Assembly: GCA_037576195.1 (NCBI GenBank)
Contig: CM075101.1
Span: 43,834,001-43,898,000, forward strand
Source of the DNA: Phytoseiulus persimilis
Lineage: Eukaryota; Arthropoda; Arachnida; Mesostigmata; Phytoseiidae
Length of the DNA stretch: 64,000 bases
Direction of reading: 5' to 3'
Below, piece after piece: positions 41,201 to 53,200 of this stretch. How positions within the stretch are numbered: position 1 is the stretch's first letter; every line of letters begins with the position of its first letter. The position numbers and the translations under genes are program-made. The notes under the pieces are model-generated. The model had not been told where the DNA came from and made no database searches. It saw only the letters and a list, made by a program, of their open reading frames with translations.

Positions 41201-44200
41201 AAATATCGGGATTAACGACTTGCCGTAACTGAAACCACTCCTCCAATCTTATCATGCTAGGAACATTTCAAGAATTCCGGCCATGTTGTGGTTCCACCTG
41301 CGCTCCAATTTCGTTTCAGAAAACATTTCCCTATTAATTCGGGTGGTTTGCTCGACGCATGTTCCACAAAGTAGGGTTGAAGCCACGCGTGAAATCGACC
41401 GCCCGTTCTGTTAGCGGTAGGGAGCCGACAGTTTAGCCAGAGCGTATACCTCGTCATTCATTGTTCCAGCGCTCCTTTGGCAACAGGACCCTTGACGGGG
41501 ACCCCTTCTGAATCCCGCTTCGAATTCCGAAATCAACGGGAAGTCGTTCCCCGATTTTTTCGGCGGACGCTCATCGAATCCTCGGGCTCGTAGCGAATCT
41601 CACTTACGGTCCCAATCGAGCGCTCGATGTCCGCATTTCCGCTTCTAGTAAGCCTTCAGGAGGCGGGAGAAAATCGATCGCTACGGGAGAATCGCTATGA
41701 GCTCCGTGGCGAAATCCTTTCGAAGAGCTCCACTTCGGGAATCCTAGTCACGCCTAATAAAGCTGGCGAGTCGAAGATGAGTCATAAACTTTTGAGGAGA
41801 AGCTTCCTGAAGTCGAAATAAAAGGGGATGGTAATCGTCGACGGAGGAAGAACAACAGCGACTCGGCCGTCTTCTCGTGACTTTCCCGGCGCCTTCCTCG
41901 ATGAATATGGCGTCCTTTATCGAGGAATTCCGCCGACGAGCGGCGTTGGGTGCTCGCGAGTAATTCACACGTCGATGACACCGCCGACGATGGGTATTCG
42001 GGCACGACCAGTAGCAAGGGAAAAGCCCACAAATCAATCTGGAGTCGACCCAGATCCCTGGCAATAATCATTCTGTTCTTATCGGGAAGCGCGCGCGAAA
42101 ACGCCACGAGGGGAGCGTGATTTCCATTCTCTTCCGACAGTGATGAATGTACTAAATTGTGTCGGTAGCGTGATGAGGATGAGAAGACTTCTGGCTGTGA
42201 GAGCTTGGCGCTGGTCTTGTGCTCATGGAACATGTTGGAATATCTCTATTCAAAGGGCTCGCGATGTTATGAGCGAGTGGAGTGGTAGTCCAGAGGCCCA
42301 CACAGAATTTTTTGGCTTGGCTAATAAATATCGGCGCCGCGTAGGTCGAAGACGGTGCCCCTCTCACAATACTGCTTCGGGTATCTCTCTGCCTTTGCCT
42401 TACGGTCGACATAACCAGCGAACGGTGAATGGGCAGCAGCGTTCACGGATCGATTCGAAGATAACTCGTCGTATTATCGGGTGATCCAAGGTAACGATAA
42501 GGCGGTACTCCGACGCTGTGCTTGTAGTCAACTCGATGATCCGGGAGTTGGATGGGAAAAAATCGCAGAAATGGGAAAATCGCGCCCCGGGAAAATAGAG
42601 CGAGGACGCTCAGGAAAATTTTTCCGGGGAGAGATTGCCCCCGCCCTTCCCCCTCTCCCCCAAAACTCCTGTACGTTGTGAGCTCTGCACGTGATTGAGA
42701 TCGCAACGCCTGGGTCCAACCGCGAATTCCTCATGAAAATGAATTGAGTCATCGGTTCGAGTGACTCTTCCGCGATGACCCCGTCGGTAGGTGGGAGCAG
42801 CGGCGAGCGCGGCCGGAGATGGCTTTGTTTGGCTGATGGCGAACCCCTACAATGTGATCGAACGTATCGATCGGAGAGCAGAACGAAAGATTCCGTGAAG
42901 GTGATCGTGACGAAACAATGGACGAAGCTAACGCGATTGAATGCGCGGTATTCAACGCAATCGGATGTCTGTCCATGGCGTGTTTGTGTGGCCGGTGTGT
43001 GAGCGACGGCGGCTGCTCTTGCGGATGATCCCAATATGGCTATGGTAAGACGAACGGGCCCCGTTCGAGATAGCGGATCTTCTTTGACGTGGGTTCTCTG
43101 GCCGCTGGTTTTGCGATGAACAACACGAAAAAGGAACGCCCACCTGCCCAAAGGCAGTTCTATTTTCCACTGCGTTCGGAATCCCGTTCCAACGGGGAGG
43201 AGGTGAAATCCGTTTAGCGGACGCGCCGAACTTGGCTCATTGTTTTATGCATGTGCTCACAGCCTCAACGAATTGACTGCCGCAGAGCGGACCGATGTTT
43301 GAGATTCCAGGTTGATACATCCCGTGCCTCTATTTCGAAAGTGTCGATCGCGGTCGCTTTGTCGCGACAAGATGCCGACCGACAACTTTCTTCCTCGAGC
43401 GACGTCCATTTGGATCGCTCCTGTCTCGAACGCGATTCTGTCCCGATAGATAACAGCCGTCCACGAGACGGAAACGCATTTTTATGGGCTGCGCATTGTG
43501 CTGTCAGAGACAAACTCTAAACGCCGGCTCCCAGTGCCGCTCGATTCCGAAAAGTTCACGAATTTCGGCGTTTTCACCGCTTTGAATATTGATGGAGAGG
43601 CGAGCGGCACCGCGTCTTCCAAACGCGTCTTTTTTCGTTTCACGTCAGCGCAGGTCATCGTTGGCGTTGGCTGTTAGAATTTCGTGGGAGAGTGGAACAA
43701 GAAGAGTCAAGTACTCGAACACGCCCACCTGAATGGTGGCTGCCGCATCCGCGCTGATGTTACCTCTTTCTGAGACCTATTTTCTCCCTTAATTTGAATA
43801 CTTCTTTAGGAATATTATTTTTCTTTCTTTCTACTGGGGATCACTCATTCCCGATAGTTCAAACCGGGCATCAGAGATACCGATTCTGCAAGCGAATTCG
43901 GGTGTCATTTTGGGAGAACCTTCCATCTCCCGACGATTCATGTTCATCTCCGCTGAGGTCTTCCTTCGAAGCATGAGTGGACTCCATTAGCAGCAGCGAA
44001 CTCAAATCGTCGTGGAGCATTCCTGAACTTCGGCCTCGAGCCCTTGCTACCATTTTTAATTCTTCTCGAGGAAAGTATGCTGCTCCTCCGAAGCGGAAGA
44101 TCTGAATGATTCTAGAAAATCACGGAAAAGCACTTTTCCCGCAGTCAACTACGATTGCCGATCGTGAAATTCAAAAAAACCATCAACTATGGTCACAAAT

Positions 44201-47200
44201 GAATTCAAAACCATCTGAGCCCGACAGACATCATGCTGATTGAGGCTGATGCGAGTGCAACGCATGGACCTCCGAAAATGTATTCTGCCATATCGTTAAA
44301 ATTTCCGGAGAGACTTTATTTCCGGAATTTTGTCGCAGCAGTTTCCGCAGTTTGTAAGCTTGCTAGGTTTTCTATTTCGTGGAGTACATGAATTGATCGA
44401 ACGTTCCATTCCCCTCGGCTCCTGGAACTTCCGACAGAAACTCGCCGTGTGGATAGGGTTCGGATGAGCCACAGAACAGCAGCGGCTGCACAGGTGGCAA
44501 TTGTTTCGGATCACGTGATAAGTATCATCATGAAAGGATCCTGAATTCAACCCTGGAGTTGACCCATTATGGCCAACCTTGCCCCGCCCGGCTTTGCGGG
44601 CTGTGTTTCGGCATAACTATCGACTACGGCTGAGGGTCACATGTAGTCGTTGCCGCCATTCTTGTCGCCGACGATACCATCGTCGCATCGACGGCCTGGG
44701 TTAAGGTTGACTCATCCGCTGCTTGGGCAAATGCGGTCGTGTGTTGTTCTTCGACCGACGGAGACGGGCGTCGGTTTGTTGCTAGAAAGCTCGGAACCGA
44801 AGATGTGGGCTGTGAGATGTCCTGAGAGACTTAACGCCTTTGGATGTTCAAAGTTTTCACGGTTCTGGTGACTCGAGTTGAAAAACGGAGACGTCGGCGC
44901 TGCTAGTAGAGCCTTGAACAACATTTTACACTCATTAAATCACCTGGAATCCATTCGTGATGACTTAGCGGCTCCAATGGAAACTTTCTCCGAATTCTAG
45001 GATTGGAGAAACATTCACGGTCAGAGAACGCATATTACTAAATCGAGAGCCCGCCTCCAGTTCGCCGTCACGCCCGCACGTTTACCCGCTTCGTGGTCAA
45101 GTGCTGTTTTGGAACAATCGCTGTCCGGCTGGCTGGCCCCGTGCGATTTCTCTCATGGGGACGGTTTCCGGGCCAGAACCCCTCGGGAGGAAACACGAGC
45201 TTGCCCGGACTGGCGCGAGGAACCATGTCAGGTTTCGCACCGAAATTTCGCCTGAACCCCTCGAGCGAGGTTGGACGTCGGCAAACCAAGATGGAGCTTT
45301 CTTCAGCCGCTCGCGAAGAGCCCCGAATTGGGGGGGGGGGAGGCGATGCTCGAGCTTCTGACGGCTTTCTCGGAGTCTGGAGAACGCTCAGAGGGTGTCG
45401 ACGCGCATCACGTGGTCCTTCTGGCATGCGGTTTGAGGCTGGTTTTCCGCGACTCCGAAAAACCAGGACCAGCGTTCTCATGAGACGTTCGATGGTTGTT
45501 ATCTCAAATCCCCGCCCACGCCCGTTCGATTCCGAAAGTGCGGGAGCATTCTTCCCTCGAGCGATGGCGAGAAGAAAGAGATCCCTCCTCTCCGTTCTCC
45601 CTCCTGATCGTTCGCGAAAGGTCGAATATCGGATAAAGCACCGCCAGTTGACGTTTCGTCGGAATTCGGAGTCCGCTCGGCCGGAACTTCCGTCCCAGTC
45701 AGACGGAAGTACACGATCCAATATGGTCATTGCGGGAACATTTTTTATCTTTATTTTCGCACAAATGATCCGTCTTCTTCCCTTGTTCGCAGAAACTATA
45801 TTTGGCATTCGCATTCGTTCGTCATCCGAAGGTGTGTCGAATCCAATATGCAGCCTGGAACTATTGTATCTCAACGCGTGAGACTTGCCACAAAGCCTTT
45901 CCCGAATGTTCAAGCGGCGTACCGGCATCTCCCGACAACCCAAATGAAAGCGTTTGACACCGATTTTCGGTCACGATCTGTTACTCCCCGGAATTCCGAC
46001 TTAATCGAAGATGATTCCGTTGTGATCCGCTCCGGAGACTTGCGGTCGGATCTTTCCCTCCCGTCTTCCACTGAAGAGGTTGTAGAAATGCTGAGGTGCG
46101 TTCGAAAAACAGTCGAACGTCCTTGTTTTGCTACGCTGGCCGGTGCGCTTGACGTGAGCAGACATCCAATTCGACGCACCTCAGAGAATTGCCATCAATT
46201 ACCAGAATTATTATCACTCGTTGTGGCGTAGAGCCCAAACTTCAACGGAGGAGACTTAGTCTGACAGCGATAGAAACGGGGTTGCGGGCGCGGAGTCTCA
46301 GCCTCCCGGAGCGTCTAGCAGCCGGTGCTTGTGGTTTGCCGACATCGTTTTTCAAAGTTAATTAGAACACTCACAGCTCCGCAGCAGAGTTGGTGGATCT
46401 TGTTCTACCGCAGCGTCTAAGCGCCGAGCTCTATCCTATCGCTAGTGGTGCTTCGAGCCTGCGGTTGTTCTCAATCCCGAAGAAACTCTCCCCGCCTCTC
46501 GAACTCTATGGCAAAAGACGTAAACAGAGGAAGGGGCTCGAGAAGATCAGACGTTTCACGTTGGAGGGACCGTCGGCTAGACCAGCGATGAGGCTAAAGT
46601 CGCGCGCCGAGGATTTCCAACTCCGAGTTGAGCCGCTCGGTCTGATCTTGTTTCGTCGTGGACTTCGTTGTCTAATTCTTCGGAGGGAGAGAGAGAGAGA
46701 GACGTTAGATGGAGGGAGAGTCGAAACGAGGCATGGCCTACAGCGAACCGTTTTGGTTTGCGGTCATCGGAGTCTGTTTCAACATTTCCTCGTCATTCAT
46801 CAAAAGTATCTGAATCTACCGCAGCATCTCCTTTTGTTTTCCCAACATCCACCTGCTCAGAACAATTGGAGCCTCATCAGCGCGAAATCACGTAGTCGGC
46901 TCAGTGAAAAATGAATTGCTGGAAATCGATAATTGGAGAGCGCTCAAAATCAGATCTGCATTCGCCTTTGTATCCATCTATCGAATCCGAAACTGTTTCC
47001 GTCGAGTTATGACGAGACACACGCCGGGTGACTCGATCGCCGACAGCGTCATCGACAAGTAGGGACGCGACGGACCTCCGGCGGCGAATTCTGGCTCGGG
47101 CTTTTGATCAGCTGTTTGCCTCACTTCGGAGCTGTCTGTGCGTCTATTTGACTGTCAAGGATCAGTTTGAAGTGCCGAACAATACAAGGCTATTCGACTT

Positions 47201-50200
47201 CGATGCTTGTGTGCAGTTCATTGAGGCGTCACAAATCACACAGAAACAAGCCCGTAAGCCGGCTGCTATACTGTGTTGCTGTCGCAGCCGCTGTGGTTCT
47301 CCGGCGCTGTGGTTTTGTTGTTCGCTCATCAACTCGTATTGAAAATGCTGTAGAAAGATAGTTCTGGCTCCGAGCCGCCCGTCTAACAAGCTGCCCTGAA
47401 ATAGATTCCCATTCATCGATGGCGACGTCGGCTGCCACGGCCAGTGCTCGGGAGCAACTCCGAGGACCACCTTGGTGTCCTGACACAACGACATTTCGTC
47501 GCCTCACGCCGTGTTCTGGGGCTCTCCGAATCCTGATACTGTGGTTCCGCAGTGAGCTGATTCGGAACGGTAATTGGGAAGAGGAGCCGATTATGATGAT
47601 GGCGCACATGATTAGTCTCATGATGGCAAGAGTTTTGAGCGGCTTCAGAGCTACCGGGTCCTGTGCGGGCTCATTAGAAAAGCTGTTTTCTTGCGCCAAC
47701 TCACGAGAGCCATATCCGCTGGACATCAGACATTAAGCGCGGAAGGACATTCATACGCGACGTCCAGAAACGGACGGGCCCGGCCGAGGAGTTGAATTCT
47801 TCTACTTCTTCGACTTTTCTCCGTCGTTTCTCTCTTGAACAGCTGGGTCAGCCGCCTCGGAAGAAGACACCGTTGTCTGGAACGGGATGAACCACCAACG
47901 TAAATAACTCGAAAGGAACGCCAAAAATTCCGTGTCCTGCGTACGAATCGTTGAACCGGCCGTCAAGCAACCCATCTGAGGTTCTCGATTCAGGGCTCTC
48001 AAGTTTTGATGCTTCCCCAGAAAGTTCGCTCTTGTGGCGAATCTTCCACGCCAACGTGATCACAAACGAATAGATGAATGGGCACGGGCGCTGCACCAGT
48101 ATGGACCCATCTCTCGAGCAGACGGAAGTCTTGGGACTCCTCTTCATTTTTAGTTGGAGTAGCCCCAGAATGAGAGATCAGACCTCGCATTTCATCGGAC
48201 CCAACTGTCAGTCGGCTTCCCGGACGAGGGAACACCCACTTCGATGAATATGTTTCCATTCTCTCGATTTTTCTCCCCGATGGAATTTCGCATTTGTGAC
48301 TTGAGATCTGTCTGACGAGCCGCAACCCAGCAAACGATCGAGGGCTCAAACAAGTGTCTGGAAGCCAGCTACACTCTGTCAGAATCGGACGATGCTGCAT
48401 TCTACGCGAAGTGTTTCAATGCGGAATCATCGGCATCGTGCGTTGTCGATCCGTCCGCATCAGGTAGGCAGTCGGTCGGCCGTCTTGACTGCTGACGACG
48501 CCAGCGACCGTCTGTGGGTCTTTCTAACTGACACAACGAAGTGCTACTGTGGTCACCGGCCGGCGCCGGGTACGGTGGCAGCAGCAGATCCGGTGTTCCG
48601 TTCCTTTCGGTCGATTGCCGGTCGGCTGCGTTAGCTGCAGAGAGCTGCGTTCATTGTGTTTACGGCGTGGAGTTTCTCACTTCTCATCAAAACGGTCTCA
48701 TGAGAACCGCGGTTCTTTGCGGACATCGTCGTCCCGTTTATTCCCTACTTCGCCGTTGTCGGTCGCCCGGTTTCTGACCCTTGCAATCGCATTTCTGGAG
48801 CACACGCACTCGACCGAACCCCATGGAAACTTCCGCTCGATTCTGTTTACCTCCTTCACGCGCTCTAACCCCCCCCCCCCCCCCCTTCAATTAGAATGTG
48901 ATTCAATGTCATCAAACGAGGTCAACGGTCCGTTTCATGTTGTGGGCAACGAAAAGCGACGGAAGGGTCGCTGGGAATCGGGAAAATCGAGGGAACGCAT
49001 TTCTTTCAAAATCTTTGTACCATCTGATTCTTCCTTCGGGAGCTAACGAACACATTTTTCGGTTTTTGCAGCTCCTTCAGAACTTGGGTAGAGCCGACAA
49101 AACTAAGGATGAAGTCTTCGAAGTCTACCTCCACAATTTCTCGCGGCAGCAACACGCGGCAGTAAAACTGCAGAAAGAGTTCAAAAACTATCTTCTTTGC
49201 ATCAAGAGTAAGTAAGACCAAGTCGAGCTCTTCGATCCATGACTGTTACAGACCCCGAGGCACGGTTCGCCGACGACCGCTGCTGTGCCTTCAGGAACTT
49301 GCTCAGCCTTCTTCCTTACACTCATCCTGGAGGCTCCGAGTTTGCGACCGTTCTCCTCGAGGAGTCGAGAAAACTAACGCCTCGTTCCATCGATTCCGAC
49401 AGAAGTGATTCATTCTTCCAGATATGCAAATGGCATCGAAAAGTCTTATGGACACCCTGAGCGAAATCTACGAACAAGAGTGGATAGGACATGAACAAAT
49501 ACCCATCAAGGCACAGGTTAGCATCTGACAGAATGAACACGAGACGAACGACTCTTCGAGGCTGCTTTCCTCCATTAAATGCTGCTTATCAGTCGACAGG
49601 AAGAGTTACCCAACGCGCAGCCGGCATTTCCACGTGTGTCTTTGATGTGAAAATTATACCCACACTCGGACGAACGTACCGATTTATCCGGAATAAGAGG
49701 AACGCTTCCGAACCGTTTTTCGGACATTTTATCCCGTTTCGGAAGCCGCAATTCGACGTGCGATGAGCAGAGCAACTCTCAGAATTTGTACGGATTTCTG
49801 CGATAGCTTTTCTGCTGAATTTCTACCGTGGCACGTTTGGAGCAAGCGGCTGCTCCGGCACCGGCACCCATGATTCAAGTATAGGGAAGGGAGAGAGCAC
49901 GTATATGGAACAGACAGATCAGACACGGATTTCTCGCGATAATAGAGAAAACTGTGGTTTCTAGAGGAATGCGGTCCATATCAGACATAATGTGAATGTT
50001 GTTAAGTTCCCTTCAGATTTCCACCACAAATTCAGGAGAGGAAGTTAGAATTGACCACATAGAGGCCCCTCATCCACAATTCACTTTTCAACGCCTGACG
50101 TTGTTCATAATCCCGAAATTGAGACGCTCCTGCAACCTCCTCCTCTCAGCGAACAACTATTCAGATTGGAATTAGTTTACCAGAAGGATACGTGTGGTAT

Positions 50201-53200
50201 TCCGACAGGGAGGCCGTAAGCATATCGCCATCTGCTCCACACGTCCAGATCTGCGAGTGGTACCATGACCGCGTTGATACGTAGCGCCACATTCTCCAGT
50301 GAGTCGGAGCGTCAGCGGTGGGTTCGAACCCTCAAGTGGCCTTCCCTTCCGCCCATTCTTCTATAATGGTTTCCGTGGCTCCCGTTGCCCTCCAGCACTT
50401 GCCGGGGGCAAAAGCCGGAGGCCCGGAAAAATAGGTCTCTCGAGCTTTTGACTCTGAAGCTACCCGGTTTGTGCTGAGAAGGAAGAATCGAAAATAGAGA
50501 CCTCCAATATCAAAACCACCTAATCTTGTTGTCAACGACGACCAATCCCTGGCGCCCCTCACTGGTGGCTGTGAATGACACTTCAAGATACTTCCTAGAC
50601 GAAGCCAGTGTCCCATTTTTTGCTCTCCTCATTACTGCGCTTTCCAAGGGCTCTCGGGGCGCGATACAGACCCGAACCGTGGGCTGCGAGCTACGTGGCT
50701 GTCTGTGCAGCCACACAAACGGTGAAGGGAGCCGTATAACATCCGTGATGAAACTCCCTTGGCGGGAAACGTCGTCATCAAAATAGTTAAGCAGTTCCGA
50801 AACACTGGCTCACCGCCTTGCAGCGGTTGATCTTGCTGTCTTTTACGTTTGGTCTCGTCACAGAATTGAGGCATGATGCCTCGAGTAGTTCTTTCTCGTC
50901 GGACATGGATCCACTTTCGACGACAACATTGCTTGAAACTGAATGATAGCTTGTATTTCTTTCTACACGCCCTTTCCATGTGCATCACACTGCGGCCATC
51001 GCTAGTTGTGGAATGGGCTCGTTCGACGGAAACTGCAACGGAAAGAGCGAACCCGGCGAAAATGACCGCGACAAAGCCGGAGAGATCGGGAACTTTGTGA
51101 AAACCCGTTTTCTGGTTCGGGAAAGGTCAAAGGTTGCCGCAGTGGGGTCAGTGTGTCGGGCGAAAGAGACACTACTAGCTGGATTTGTGTTTAACGTTGA
51201 CATGTTAACGAGAGGCGGCTTCGTCGATAGCTTTCGCTTTTTCTCTCGGATTGAAATTCGACAATGTAAGAACGATTATGCTGATACCGAAGCCGGGAAA
51301 ATCTTCGAGATCCGAACTTTGATGCCGGAGAGGTCTTCAAACTCTGGAGGTTCGAGTCGGACTGACCATGGAGCTTCGGCGACGTTGTGCTACTTTCTTC
51401 CGGAGATTAGAATTCATTTCGGTGTGTCCGGGACTGGATGAGCAGAAAAACGTGGCCGCTTGTCATCTAACTGTTCTTGCCAACGTCGTCGCTGTTGTGG
51501 TGGCGGTGGCTGTTCTAATTGCAGGCGTTGGACCTCCTGTGGGACGACTACTTCCGCAAAATGAACGATGTCCTCAATCCCATCAATTCATACATCATGC
51601 AATTCCAAGAAACCAGGAACAAAGTTCAAAAACGCGAACGGAAACTCGTGGACTACGACAAATCGCGTCACAATGTCGAAGCGCTCAGAAATTCAGCCAA
51701 GAAGAAGGACGATGTCAAGCTCACCAAAGCGAGAGAAGAACTCGAAGTGAGTGTGGCCTCATCGAAAACCACGATTCTCGGAGCGAGTCTCGTTCTCAAG
51801 TTGGAAAAAAACTTCATTGCCGTATTCGATTCCCTCTAACCTCGACTCAGAATCACATCCGTTCGTGTTCACAGAAAGCCAAACAGCTGTACGAACATAT
51901 CAATAACGAACTGCACGACGATCTTCCTCGCTTGTACGACTCGCGGATCCCGTTCTTGGTGAGGAATCTCCAGACACTCTTCGATGCCGAATGCCGCTTC
52001 CATGGGGAGAACGCTGTGGTGTATCAGTTTCTGAACGAGACAATGCACAAGCTAGCGAGGGACTCCGGTCACCCCATCAGTGGACCGATGATTCAAGCAC
52101 CTCAACTGAATCCGGCTCCCTCAACTCCATTGTTCCCCGCTCTGCCGAGCAATCAGCAGACGCCGAACAACCGAAGTGCCCCCATGAGGAACTCCGTTGG
52201 AGTCCCTTCCAGGTAAAAGTGCTACTTAAGACCGAACTTTGATCCGTTCGGGAGACAGGCACGCAAGCTGGGTCTTTCCAAAAGGTCGAGGATGTTCTCT
52301 CACGGCCGTTCGTTTCTCCTTGCAGTACCGGCGGAGAAGTCCGTCCATACGAGGAAATCGACTTCAAGAAAGATACGCCCAGCAGTGTGGCTGCCACGAA
52401 CGGTAAGAGGCCCGGCTCCCTCAATGTCCGTAGTCGTAACTAACAATCGCGTCAGTTCTTCGTATACGGAAAGTTGTTTGCGGCGATTTGTTTGGGTTCA
52501 TAGTGGTCTAGCTCCGTCCCGACACGCTTCACTTGCTGCTACTGACGACATCGAAAGCCTATCCGTGGCATCGTGTAGCCGTTTCATTAACTTGTTAGAC
52601 AGAACCCCATCCGTTCCCATGGCTTGAAGTTGCGAAATAAACGGAACTCTGCTCGTGAAGTGCCTGCTGTTAGATGCGAACGAGCCTCGGTTTGATGACG
52701 ACAACAACTCTCGCCACTCAGACACACTCGAACCGCCTCCGTTACCAATCAAGCAACGCAAACTCCTGGATCGACTCGAGCCGGCGTTGGAAGCAACGCC
52801 TTCCGCAGTCCTGACTTTGACTATCGAAGCGATAGCGAGGACAACAACGATACGACGCGATCTCTTCGATCGTGAATTCAGTCAGAGAGTCCAAGCCTTG
52901 AACATTCCTGATGACTCGAAGACAAAGGTGCTCCGCTTCACCAACGAGGTCCTGGATTCGACCGCTGTCGCAGTCATGACCTCGACGTCGCAGACTGAGG
53001 CCGAACTCTGGAAAGTTTTGCGCACTGAAGAACCTGTGGCGAAAATCGAAGAATGCAAAGACCTCGTTGCCCTGGATCTCGCGACACCTAAGACGGCGGC
53101 GCGTAGAGAGGATCTCATGCCGATGCCCACGTGCATTGGGTGCGGCATGGACACCAAAATGAAATGTATATGGCTCTCCGAACGTGAACAGGAAGCGTTC

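Larger units (their letters stand above)
29319..49071 (+). other. Amph intron 1, about 19.75 kb
   Basis: Bounded by AGG|GTGAGT and TTTTTGCAG|CTC. It fills almost a third of the window. Most of it shows only overlapping short frames. Longer open frames without recognised domains lie at 30954-30211 minus, 33390-33869 plus, 36919-37434 plus, 39990-41016 plus and 45068-45943 on both strands. Homopolymers and a hairpin inside it are listed separately. Large first introns commonly hold enhancers; that role is inference here. Confidence 0.85.

Noticed and set aside
50310..50345. tRNA B-box-like GGTTCGAACCC
   Set aside because: The T-stem bases around it do not pair, and no matching A box or acceptor stem was found upstream.
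51368..52216. 282-codon plus-strand ORF
   Set aside because: It is Amph exon 5 (51875-52212) read through the upstream intron, with out-of-frame exon 4 before it. The spliced structure explains the sequence better.
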